This document shows positions 1-6,983 of a stretch of DNA of 64,000 bases, one piece after another. How positions within the stretch are numbered: the first letter of the stretch is position 1; every line of letters starts with the position of its first letter. Below the pieces are notes generated by a model, which was not told where the DNA came from, ran no database searches, and saw nothing but the letters and a program-made list of their open reading frames with translations. The translations under genes and the position numbers were made by a program. Source of the stretch: Pokkaliibacter plantistimulans (GTDB taxonomy: Bacteria > Pseudomonadota > Gammaproteobacteria > Pseudomonadales > Balneatricaceae). The stretch covers positions 372,001-436,000 of the forward strand of contig NZ_CP177354.1 of assembly GCF_046844695.1 (NCBI RefSeq), given 5' to 3'.

Positions 1-401
1 ATATAGACGTTACCGCAGGCAATACCGGCGCCCATCAGCATGGTGCCGAGCAGCACCCAGCTGAGGCTGTCGACGCCGCGCAGAGCCACGCCCAGCGCCA
101 GAGTCAGCAGGGCCAGCCCAATACTGCGATCCATCCCCAGCCGGGCGGCCAGCCAGGGTGCCAGGGGCGAAATGCAGGCAAAACACAGGATCGGAATAGT
201 CGTCAGCAAGCTGGCGACATTGGCACTGATGGACAGGCCGTCCATCAGGCTGCGCATCATCGGGCCAAGGGCAATGATCGGTGCACGCAGATTAAAGGCC
301 GCCAGCAGAAAAGCCACCAGCCACAACAGGCTGGCCAGCCTTGAGGAATCTGCCGCAGCACCCGTGGCGGGCGTTGCATTAAGCGGGCGAATCGATGACA
401 T
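1..401 (-). CDS. CynX/NimT-family MFS transporter, N-terminal part (cut by window edge)
   Basis: Reading the minus strand from the ATG at 401 gives an uninterrupted frame of about 133 residues that runs off the window. After a polar N-terminus of about 25 residues come hydrophobic helices with the motif FNLRAPI in the first and a second helix continuing LLTTIPILCF. That pattern is typical of the cyanate/2-nitroimidazole exporter family (CynX/NimT) of the major facilitator superfamily, which are inner-membrane proteins. An AGGA motif lies about 9 bases before the ATG. The gene is divergent from a FadR-like regulator at 547, which probably controls it. The substrate cannot be told from this fragment. 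Confidence 0.75.
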   Translation of the reverse strand, partial: MSSIRPLNATPATGAAADSSRLASLLWLVAFLLAAFNLRAPIIALGPMMRSLMDGLSISANVASLLTTIPILCFACISPLAPWLAARLGMDRSIGLALLTLALGVALRGVDSLSWVLLGTMLMGAGIACGNVY

Positions 402-423
402 GGCAACATCCTGAGGAGGTGAC

Positions 424-469
424 AGAATTCATCCTATGAATTCTGGCTAATTAGGGGAATTCATCCTAT
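424..469. promoter_or_regulatory. Candidate operator: palindrome plus repeated half-site
   Basis: Between the divergent transporter and regulator genes there is a perfect inverted repeat, AGAATTCA (424-431) and TGAATTCT (437-444), with a 5-base spacer. The string GAATTCATCCTAT occurs at 425-437 and again at 457-469, a direct repeat with 32-base spacing. This is the arrangement expected for a dimeric GntR-type repressor acting on both genes. That the neighbouring regulator binds here is inference. Confidence 0.5.
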
Positions 470-546
470 TTTAATCAGCCCAGCGGGTCAAAGCCGCCGC
501 CGGCCCTACCCGTCATTTCTGCTAATCCCATTCATCATGGTGTCCC

Positions 547-1257
547 ATGAATAAATACCAGCGCACCCGCGACGCCCTGCTTGACGCCATCGACTGCCGC
601 GAATGGCAGATCGGCCAGGCCCTGCCCACCGAGCCGCAGCTGATGGCGCGTTTCAGTGTCGGCCGCAACACCCTGCGCGAAGTCATCCGCTCCCTCACCA
701 CTGAAGGCATCGTCGAGGTGATTCAGGGCTCGGGCACCTATCTGCGGCGTCTGCCCGGCTCCCCTCAGGTCACCCATCTGCATCAGCCCCTGCTGCCTGC
801 GCTGCCAATACTGCCACTAGAAGACATCGGCGAGGTGCTGATCCTGCGTCGGGCGCTGGAAGTGCAGGCGGCAGAGCTGGCGGCCCTGCATCGCAGCGAG
901 GAGGACATGGCCCACATCCTCCACAAGGCTCAGGTGCACACTCAGGCCTGCAAGACCGGCAGCTGTACCGAGCTGCTGGATACCGATCTGGCGTTCCATC
1001 GCGCCATCGTCGAGGCGACCCACAGCAAAGTTTTGATACAACTCTATCAGATGATTGAAAAACGCATACGTGATACCATTCGCCCGTTCCTGCACCTCGC
1101 CTACAGCGCCAAAGGCGGCTTTTTGCATCAGGCCCTGCTGGATGCCATCGAACAGCAGAATGCCGAGCAGGCAGTGCAGGTCACACGCGAACATTTCGAC
1201 GACCTGTTCGCCTACCTGGCCAAACAGTCTGCGGCGCCCATCAGCAAAGGCTGTTAG
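547..1257 (+). CDS. GntR-family (FadR subfamily) transcriptional regulator
   Basis: This 236-residue protein has an N-terminal winged helix-turn-helix (residues about 5-70) with the signature LPTEPQLMARFSVGRNTLRE and the wing GSGTYLRR. It is followed by an all-helical FCD ligand domain with D and H residues (DLAFHRAIVEATHS) that usually hold a metal. FadR-subfamily proteins are about 230-250 residues and respond to small carboxylic acids. It is divergent from the CynX-type transporter, with a palindromic operator candidate between them. The AbrB-type membrane protein 100 bases downstream may belong to the same unit. The effector is unknown. Confidence 0.88.
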   Translation: MNKYQRTRDALLDAIDCREWQIGQALPTEPQLMARFSVGRNTLREVIRSLTTEGIVEVIQGSGTYLRRLPGSPQVTHLHQPLLPALPILPLEDIGEVLILRRALEVQAAELAALHRSEEDMAHILHKAQVHTQACKTGSCTELLDTDLAFHRAIVEATHSKVLIQLYQMIEKRIRDTIRPFLHLAYSAKGGFLHQALLDAIEQQNAEQAVQVTREHFDDLFAYLAKQSAAPISKGC

Positions 1258-1358
1258 CGGCAGACCCAAAGGCAGGCGCACGGGCGCTTTTCCACCCCGC
1301 CCTCTGTCAGGCTCAGCCCGCCCTGAGTCTGTCAGGTGGAAAATACTGGAGCACGACG

Positions 1359-2444
1359 TTGTATCAGCCTGCCCGCCCCACGCCACCTCTGGCGAAACTT
1401 CCGCCCGCCGCCCAATGGCTGGCCCTGCTTGTCTGCTCCGGCCTGTTTGGCGCCCTATTGGCGCATCTGGCCATGCCTGCCGCGCATTTCCTCGGGCCCA
1501 TGCTAGTGGCCATCGTCTTTGGTGTGATGGGTGCCACCGTCCGGCTGCCGCGTATCGCTTTCCGGCTGGGTCAGGGCTTTGTTGGCGTGATGGTGGCCCA
1601 CGCCATGACCAGCACCGTGCTGCTGGCCATCATCAATAACTGGCCGGTGATGATGCTGGCTACGGTGCTGACCGTGGTCTTCAGCGCGCTGGTCGGCTCG
1701 CTGCTGGTGCGTTACAGCAGTCTGCCGGGCAGCACCGCGGTATGGGGCACCAGCCCCGGCGCGGCGGCGGCCATGACCGCCATGGCCGAAGATTACGGTG
1801 CCGACCCGCGCATCGTTGCCACCATGCAGTATGTACGGGTGGTCTGTGTGGTGGTGGGTGCCTCCTTGGTCAGCCGCTTTGTTGCCGACTACCACGGCGT
1901 CTCTTCCACCCCACAGGACGCCTTCGCCCTTGATGCCCACACCTTCTGGCCCTTCGTGGCCAGTATTGCCATTGTGCTGGTCGGGGTGTCCCTCGGCAGC
2001 CGCATTCCGGCAGGCGCCCTGCTGGTGCCCCTGCTGATTGCCACGGCGCTGCAGCTGTCCGGCTGGATCGACCTGTTTCTGCCCGACTGGCTGCTGGTCA
2101 TCGCCTACGGCGTGCTCGGCTGCTACGTGGGCCTGCGCTTTGACCGCAAGACCGTGCGCACCGTGGTACGCAGCCTGCCGGTGATGATCATCAGCTCACT
2201 GGTGCTGATCGTGCTGTGCGGCCTGTCGGCCTGGGCGCTGGCGCCCTTCCTGCACACCGACTTTATTTCCGCCTTTCTGGCGACCAGCCCGGGCGGACTG
2301 GATTCACTGGCGATTATTGCTATCGACATCAAGGCCGACGCCGGTCTGGTGCTGGCCCTGCAAACCCTGCGGCTGTTTGGCGTGATCGTCACCGGGCCGT
2401 TTCTGGCCAAGCAGATGCTGCGTCTGGTCAAGGAACCGGGTTAG
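1359..2444 (+). CDS. AbrB-family (PF05145-type) inner-membrane protein
   Basis: This 361-residue protein has about ten hydrophobic segments arranged as two similar halves, each with a glycine- and proline-rich motif (HFLGPMLVAIVFGVMGA in the first half, RIPAGALLVPLLIATAL in the second). The conserved TSPGAAAAMTAMAEDYGAD and ATSPGGLDS stretches are characteristic of the AbrB/ammonia monooxygenase-like family of putative transporters or regulators. I chose the TTG at 1359 because GGAG stands about 8 bases upstream and the frame gives a full first half; no better ATG exists nearby. It follows the FadR-like gene by 101 bases on the same strand. Function is unproven for this family. Confidence 0.82.
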   Translation: MYQPARPTPPLAKLPPAAQWLALLVCSGLFGALLAHLAMPAAHFLGPMLVAIVFGVMGATVRLPRIAFRLGQGFVGVMVAHAMTSTVLLAIINNWPVMMLATVLTVVFSALVGSLLVRYSSLPGSTAVWGTSPGAAAAMTAMAEDYGADPRIVATMQYVRVVCVVVGASLVSRFVADYHGVSSTPQDAFALDAHTFWPFVASIAIVLVGVSLGSRIPAGALLVPLLIATALQLSGWIDLFLPDWLLVIAYGVLGCYVGLRFDRKTVRTVVRSLPVMIISSLVLIVLCGLSAWALAPFLHTDFISAFLATSPGGLDSLAIIAIDIKADAGLVLALQTLRLFGVIVTGPFLAKQMLRLVKEPG

Positions 2445-2471
2445 GCGTCAGCGAGAAGATCACAGGCAGAG

Positions 2472-4094
2472 CTACTGGATTAAATCGCCTTTCTCAACGT
2501 CGGCAGACAGGATAGTGATATCGGCATAGCCAATAGAAACACCCAGCCCTAATAGCAGGGGCTCAATCAATGCCGATCCCAGCGTTTCCAGCGTATCTGC
2601 AAAAAGCGACTTCACTGACTGGCCTTGCGCCGTAGAGAGCGTCAGACCCAACAATGAAACGGACAGGTTAAGGCTTTCTATCGTCCCACTCAGCGTGCTA
2701 CTCGCACTGCTATTAACCCGCTCAGGGCCGTAAGGCAGGTCTGCATCCTGCACAGAAATGACTTTAGTAACAGGGCTGCTACTGGCCACCGGCACGTTGC
2801 CACTGACCGTAGCAACTGACGTACCCAGCAGCCCCAATATGGAAGCATTGACCTGTACCCCTGCCGTGGAGGGCGACACCTGAAAAGTTAAGTCCATACC
2901 CTCCTTTAGGGTGCAGCCCTGAACATCCAGCAGTTTGGCCTCTGCATTAGCAATACTGACCGCTAACGTAAAATTCGCGAGACTGACGGGTAAACCAAGG
3001 CTGGATAACGAAAGGCTGCCGCTGATGCCCAACTGCAGTTGGGCTGTCTTCAGCACCGGTTCGGCCCCCTCATCAGAGGGGAAATAACCGACGACATACT
3101 GCGGCGCCTGAATCACTTTAAGGGTCACGCCAAGATTGCTCACGCCTGCCACGCTCAGGCTGAGACCATTGAGCGTCAGCACAGAATCTTGATTTGCCGA
3201 CATCAAAACGGACGTCAGCAGATCATAGGCATTCAGATTAGTGGCCAGCAGCGAACGGCCCAGCACGTCATCGGGAATACTCGTTTCATCCACTATCGAC
3301 AGTAAATTTGCCAACGTCACATCCAGCGCATCGCTGTTACCGGTCAGGCGCAGCTGCTGCAACAGGGTCACAGCCGCACTGGCGCTGGCATCACTGCCCA
3401 GCACCGAAATCATGGCATCGAGCAGATCGCCTACGCTGACCTCGGTCTCCAACAGCTCCGTGAGATTGCCCAGTGAGAGATCAGTGTTAAAGCCTGTGCC
3501 GGTCTCATCCAGTGCCGCCAGCAGTTCACCCAGATTGATCCGGGCATTGAGCAGCCCCTCATAGGACAGCAGGCTGACCGAACCGCCCAGCAATGCGCTG
3601 AGCAGAGAGTTGGTCAGATCCACATCAACCAGCCCCGAGCCCATGCTGTAGCCGACATTCAGCCGCTTCAGCACCGTTGCGCTGGCACTGAGCCGGATAT
3701 CCTCACCAAACACGCCTCCCGCCAGCAGACTGGCGGGCACAGTTTCAATCAACAACACCTTGCCTGCTGACCGGTCAACCGCACTCTCTTTCAACTTCCA
3801 ATGTTTGTTAGAGATATAAGCAGTGGCGAAATCGATAGTGGCTGTCCCCTCAAAACCATTGGCAGCCAGATTACTCAGCGCCTCTGCTTTTAGCTCCTCT
3901 TCGTTGTTGACGCCGTCGATGTAACAGGATGAGCGGGACATGGCCAGCGCTGCCAGATCGGCCTGCGCCTGCAGGGTGCGTTTGGCCAGATAGAGCCGCG
4001 CGCTGTCGATGGAAACGGCAGCCAGCAGTACCACACTCAGCATCAGCAGGGTCGCACTGAGGCCGATTGCACCGCGCTGGCGCGCTCTGTTCAT
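2472..4094 (-). CDS. TadG-like Flp pilus assembly protein
   Basis: The protein has about 540 residues. Near its start is the TadG-type signature: a short basic stretch, a single hydrophobic helix (GAIGLSATLLMLSVVLLAAV), then an acidic and alanine-rich segment beginning SIDSARLYLAKRTLQAQADLAALA. The rest is a long Ser/Leu/Val-rich extracytoplasmic domain without cysteine-rich motifs. I chose the ATG at 4094 (RARQRGAIG following); the longer frame would overlap the upstream gene, and this start lies 4 bases after its stop. It is the last gene of the tad locus, and TadG-like proteins are thought to be pseudopilin-like envelope components. The C-terminal half is not recognisable. Confidence 0.75.
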   Translation of the reverse strand: MNRARQRGAIGLSATLLMLSVVLLAAVSIDSARLYLAKRTLQAQADLAALAMSRSSCYIDGVNNEEELKAEALSNLAANGFEGTATIDFATAYISNKHWKLKESAVDRSAGKVLLIETVPASLLAGGVFGEDIRLSASATVLKRLNVGYSMGSGLVDVDLTNSLLSALLGGSVSLLSYEGLLNARINLGELLAALDETGTGFNTDLSLGNLTELLETEVSVGDLLDAMISVLGSDASASAAVTLLQQLRLTGNSDALDVTLANLLSIVDETSIPDDVLGRSLLATNLNAYDLLTSVLMSANQDSVLTLNGLSLSVAGVSNLGVTLKVIQAPQYVVGYFPSDEGAEPVLKTAQLQLGISGSLSLSSLGLPVSLANFTLAVSIANAEAKLLDVQGCTLKEGMDLTFQVSPSTAGVQVNASILGLLGTSVATVSGNVPVASSSPVTKVISVQDADLPYGPERVNSSASSTLSGTIESLNLSVSLLGLTLSTAQGQSVKSLFADTLETLGSALIEPLLLGLGVSIGYADITILSADVEKGDLIQ

Positions 4095-4098
4095 AAGG

Positions 4099-4437
4099 CT
4101 ATTTGCCGAAATCCTTGTCGATATAGGTCGCCGGAATGCTCTGGCCAAAACTGTCGGTTACCCGCTGTTGTGCCTTGGCTGCCGCCTCCGGGGTGAGCTG
4201 ATCGTTATAGCTGCTGGCATAACGCCCGTCGCGCTGCATCTGCAGCCACTGGCGGGTTTCACTGCCTCTGGAGGGCACGCTATCCGTCCGGGTATCCGGC
4301 TCACTGAGGGTGACCGTAGCGGCAGCGGGTACAGGGTTGGCCGCCATGGCCTGCGTACTGACAGCACACCCGATAGCGCAGCACAGCAAGCCAACGGCTA
4401 CCCTTAGCCGGGGCAAAACACGATGCTGAATAAACAT
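4099..4437 (-). CDS. DUF3613-type periplasmic protein of the tad locus
   Basis: This 112-residue protein has a signal peptide (basic start, hydrophobic VAVGLLCCAIGCAVSTQAMA) and a short mature region with the pattern ETRQWLQMQRDGRYAS and a terminal SFGQSIPATYIDKDF. This resembles the DUF3613 family found between tadD and tadG in many Gammaproteobacteria and Betaproteobacteria. The start at 4437 is preferred because GGAGG lies 5 bases upstream; an in-frame ATG at 4452 lacks such a site. It sits between tadD and the tadG-like gene with 4 and 43 base gaps, so it should be co-transcribed with them. Its exact role is unknown. Confidence 0.68.
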   Translation of the reverse strand: MFIQHRVLPRLRVAVGLLCCAIGCAVSTQAMAANPVPAAATVTLSEPDTRTDSVPSRGSETRQWLQMQRDGRYASSYNDQLTPEAAAKAQQRVTDSFGQSIPATYIDKDFGK

Positions 4438-4480
4438 AACGACCTCCGACATGCTTGCTGAGGCCCGGCTACACCGGGAA

Positions 4481-5257
4481 TTAACTCTGCCCTGCCGCCA
4501 TCACCCGCAGCGGCACAAAGTGCTGAATGGCCGTCAGCATCTGCCCCTGCTCTGCCGCACTCCAGTTGAAGCGGCGCGCCAGCGCATCGGCGGCAGGCTG
4601 ATCCCCCTCCTTCAGCAGCAGAAACCACAGATTGCGGGCTGCCGTGGTGTGATGGCCATCCAGCTCCAGTGCGGTCATCAGCTGGCTGCGCGCGGCCTGA
4701 TCCTGACCGCTCATCAGCAGCAGGAAACCATAGTCATTGCGCAGGTCGGCCTGCGTGGGCGCCAGCTTTACCGCCTGATCCAGCTGACGCAGCGCATCAG
4801 CCACCTGCCCCTGCCAGGCTGCGATCAGCCCCAGCCCGTACAGTGCGCGTCCGGCCAGACAGCTGGACTGCAGCTGCTGATACAGCCCTCGGGCCTGCTC
4901 GTACTGGCCCAGACGGCGCAGCAGGTCAGCCCTGACCAGCCGGTAGGTCGGGCTGTCGCTGTCGAGGGTGTTGAGGCCCGCCAGTGCGGCATACAGCCGC
5001 CCCTGTTGCTGCTGTTGCTGGGCCATCGCCAGTTTCAACCCCAGTGCCGGAGCAATCTCTTCGCCACACAGACCACGGGACTGGCTGGCCCGGGCCTGCT
5101 CTTCTGCCTGCGCCGCAGCGGCGGCATCCTCACGCTGGCTCTGTTGCTGGGGGGTAGTGTTCCAGCAACCGCCGAGGCTCAGGCAACACAGCAGCAGGCT
5201 GGTAGCCTGCAGCAAGCGACCCGTACGCATTGTGTTGATCGATTTTGCCCTGACCAT
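4481..5257 (-). CDS. tadD: TadD-type TPR lipoprotein of the Flp pilus system
   Basis: The 258-residue product begins with a lipoprotein signal ending in the lipobox LSLGGC (Cys near residue 31), followed by a Gln-rich linker and several tetratricopeptide-like repeats, for example LYGLGLIAAWQGQVADALRQ and the following LAPTQADLRNDYGFLLL. TadD proteins are outer-membrane-anchored TPR proteins that help assemble the pilus secretin. AAGGAG stands 6 bases before the ATG at 5257; a GTG at 5260 is an alternative. The gene lies downstream of the inserted IS110 element, which separates it from tadC by about 1.7 kb, so it probably needs its own promoter or read-through. Confidence 0.85.
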   Translation of the reverse strand: MVRAKSINTMRTGRLLQATSLLLCCLSLGGCWNTTPQQQSQREDAAAAAQAEEQARASQSRGLCGEEIAPALGLKLAMAQQQQQQGRLYAALAGLNTLDSDSPTYRLVRADLLRRLGQYEQARGLYQQLQSSCLAGRALYGLGLIAAWQGQVADALRQLDQAVKLAPTQADLRNDYGFLLLMSGQDQAARSQLMTALELDGHHTTAARNLWFLLLKEGDQPAADALARRFNWSAAEQGQMLTAIQHFVPLRVMAAGQS

Positions 5258-5329
5258 CACTGTTCTCCTTCACCGCGTGGGTATATGTATTCTGTGTTCG
5301 TGTCGTGCAGCGCGATGGTGATGCCATGA

Positions 5330-5357
5330 CGGTGCGGTTCACTTCGTTCACCACACC
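5330..5357. repeat. Left remnant of the 131-bp palindromic repeat cut by the IS110 element
   Basis: The bases from 5330 to 5359 match the last 30 bases of the repeat units seen at 6655-6684 and 6786-6815 at nearly every position (CGGTGCGGTTCAC at the start, CACCACACCCT at the end). The continuation of the unit resumes at 6554, on the other side of the insertion sequence. This shows that the element inserted inside a unit of the array. The last two bases, CT at 5358-5359, are shared with the element junction. Confidence 0.85.
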
Positions 5358-5370
5358 CTTGTATCTCTTC

Positions 5371-5541
5371 TGGAGTTTCTGATTAGCTACCAGCGACTCC
5401 AAAGAGCTCGGTGAAGTGGACCGCACCCTGGGCACATGATGTCGTGACGTAGATTCACTCCCGAGCTCTTGTTCTCCCACATTGAATGGTATCCAAGCGC
5501 CTGAATTGTCAGTGACGCTGAATGGACAAGGGAAATGAGAG
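5371..5541 (+). ncRNA. Predicted bridge RNA of the IS110 element
   Basis: The left non-coding end folds into the order known for IS621-type bridge RNAs. A 5' stem-loop is formed by TGGAGT (5371-5376) and ACTCCA (5396-5401). A target loop is closed by the perfect 10-bp stem 5402-5411/5461-5470. A donor loop contains the inner stem AGCG (5496-5499)/CGCT (5516-5519). The left target guide ACCGCACCCT (5420-5429) matches target 5350-5359 at 9 of 10 bases, the mismatch being a possible G-U wobble. The right target guide GTAG (5449-5452) is complementary to CTAC at 6552-6555. The left donor guide ATGGTATCC (5486-5494) matches the right end 6545-6553 at 8 of 9, and ACAAG (5526-5530) is complementary to CTTGT at 5358-5362. 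Exact RNA ends are inferred. Confidence 0.75.
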
Positions 5542-6519
5542 ATGCACATTGTTGGAATCGATATCAGTAAAGCCAAACTCGATTGTTGCTGGCTACGAGA
5601 AGCGGAAAAGAGCAAGATCAAAACGAAAGTATTCAGAAACACGTCAATGGATCATGACGTATTGGTGCACTGGTTGCTGCATCAAACAGGCACGTCCGCC
5701 GAGGGAATCCAGATCGTGATGGAGGCCACCGGGGTGTATCACGAGCCCCTGGCCTATGCACTGCATGAACGGGGATTTCGGGTCTGCGTAGTGAATCCAG
5801 CCCGTGTACGTGAGTTTGCTAACAGCTTGGGCAACACCCACAAGACCGATGCGAAAGACAGCCAGATACTGGCGTTGTATGGGCATCGGATGCAACCAGA
5901 ACAGTGGCAGCCAGAAGCCCCGGAAGTCAGAGAACTCAAGGCACTGATCAGCCGTTTGGAGGCCCTGGAGGCGGATCTGCAACGTGAATCCAACCGCCAT
6001 GAAAAGGCGGAGTTCAATCGTAGCTCCGAACGGGTGATCGCCTCACTGGAACTGATGATGACGCAGTTGCGCCAGGAGAAGCAGCGTCTGGAGGAGGATA
6101 TTGATGATCATATCGACCGCTATCCACATCTGAAGAAAGACCGGGTGTTGTTGCTGAGTATTCCTGGTATTGGGCCCGTTATGTCACGCTTGATGCTAAG
6201 CGTGATCCGCAGCCGGTCATTTGAACAGGCGGGACAGCTGGCTGCCTATCTTGGGCTGGTGCCACGCATTCAGGAGTCCGGGCAATGGAAAGGTCGTAGC
6301 CGACTAAGCAAACAGGGTCCAGCCCGAGTGAGAGCCAAGTTATACATGGCAGCGGTCACCTCCATACGCAGCAACCCGGATATCCGGCGCCAATACGAGC
6401 GTTTGACACAGAACGGCAAGAGCAAAATGCAGGCGCTGGGCGCGGCGATGCGCAAGCTGGTACAGATTTGTTTTGGTGTGGTGAAACATCAGAACGAATA
6501 TTGCCCTCAAGTTGCGTGA
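5542..6519 (+). CDS. IS110-family transposase (DEDD recombinase)
   Basis: The 325-residue protein has the two IS110 domains. The N-terminal RuvC-like DEDD domain shows GIDISKAKLD (Asp near residue 7), MEATGVYHEPLA (Glu near 62) and NTHKTDAKDSQILA (Asp near 103 and 106). A coiled-coil linker covers residues about 130-190. The C-terminal Tnp2 domain shows SIPGIGPVMS, LAAYLGLVPR and SRLSKQGPARVRAKLYMAA with the conserved serine. The ATG at 5542 follows a GGGA-containing purine tract. The gene is intact and full length, so the element may still be active. It carries out RNA-guided recombination without a DDE motif. Confidence 0.95.
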   Translation: MHIVGIDISKAKLDCCWLREAEKSKIKTKVFRNTSMDHDVLVHWLLHQTGTSAEGIQIVMEATGVYHEPLAYALHERGFRVCVVNPARVREFANSLGNTHKTDAKDSQILALYGHRMQPEQWQPEAPEVRELKALISRLEALEADLQRESNRHEKAEFNRSSERVIASLELMMTQLRQEKQRLEEDIDDHIDRYPHLKKDRVLLLSIPGIGPVMSRLMLSVIRSRSFEQAGQLAAYLGLVPRIQESGQWKGRSRLSKQGPARVRAKLYMAAVTSIRSNPDIRRQYERLTQNGKSKMQALGAAMRKLVQICFGVVKHQNEYCPQVA

Positions 6520-6553
6520 TGCGATTTGAGGGCAGTTAGGAGAGATGGTATCT

Positions 6554-6880
6554 ACCGAGGGTTCGTGTTCGGTTATCACCCTAGGGTGGCGGTGAGGGAC
6601 ACACCGCACCTCACCATGCCCGTATCGTTCACAAAACACCGCGCTGATAACTGCCGGTGCGGTTCACTTCGTTCACCACACCCTACCGATGGTTCGTGTT
6701 CGGTTATCACCCTAGGGTGGCGGTGAAGGACACACCGCACCTCACAATGCCCGCATCGCTCACAAAACACCGCGCTGATAACTGACGGTGCGGTTCACTG
6801 CGTTCACCACACCCTACCGAGGGTTCGTGTTCGGTTATCACCCTAGGGTGGCGGTGAGGGACACACCGCATCTCACAATG
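6554..6880. repeat. 131-bp tandem repeat array with internal palindromes
   Basis: Two complete direct repeats (6554-6684 and 6685-6815) and one partial copy (6816 to about 6880) share a period of 131 bases with few differences. Each begins ACCGA(G/T)GGTTCGTGTTCGG and contains two imperfect palindromes, one around CACCCTAGGGTG and one around GGTGCGGTTCAC...GTTCACCACACC. No spacer variety, open reading frame or leader suggests a CRISPR. Repeats of the GGTGCGGT...ACCGCACC kind resemble REP-like extragenic elements of Gammaproteobacteria. The array continues to the left of the IS110 insertion at 5330-5359. Confidence 0.85.
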
Positions 6881-6899
6881 TTTGCCTTATCCTGCAGGT

Positions 6900-6975
6900 C
6901 GGTAGGGTGACGGTGAGGAACGAACCGCACCGTATTGCGCCGTACTTACCGCGTTACGCCACACTGACCGTGCCA
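6900..6975. repeat. Degenerate copy of the palindromic repeat
   Basis: This segment contains GGTAGGGTGACGGTGAGG and ACCGCACCG, recalling the GGGTGGCGGTGAGGGACACACCGCACC part of the array units but with an altered centre and length. It reaches almost to the stop codon of tadC at 6984. It is probably a diverged related element rather than a full unit. Confidence 0.45.
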
Positions 6976-6983
6976 GGCCGCAC

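Larger units (their letters stand above)
5358..6551 (+). mobile_element. IS110-family insertion sequence with CT core at both junctions
   Basis: The element is about 1,194 bases long. Its limits are fixed by comparing the interrupted repeat with intact units: an intact unit reads CACACC-CT-ACCGAGG, the left junction reads CACACC-CT-TGTATC and the right junction GGTAT-CT-ACCGAGG. The CT dinucleotide (5358-5359 and 6552-6553) therefore stands at both ends. No terminal inverted repeats and no longer target duplication are seen, as expected for IS110 recombinases. About 180 non-coding bases lie before the transposase and only about 32 after it, which places it in the IS110 rather than the IS1111 subgroup. 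The insertion divides the tad operon between tadC and tadD. Confidence 0.88.

Noticed and set aside
4451..5329. A 292-residue open frame on the plus strand opposite tadD
   Set aside because: tadD has a lipobox, TPR repeats and the expected operon position; the opposite frame is Gln- and Leu-rich shadow sequence.
5413..5427. Alternative guide match: 5413-5427 equals the reverse complement of 5331-5345 at 14 of 15 bases
   Set aside because: The matched target segment lies 13 or more bases from the CT core. The match is a consequence of the palindromic target, whose other arm is the one adjacent to the core.
6554..6880. Possible CRISPR array
   Set aside because: The units are 131 bases long and similar throughout, with no short repeats separated by unique spacers and no cas genes.
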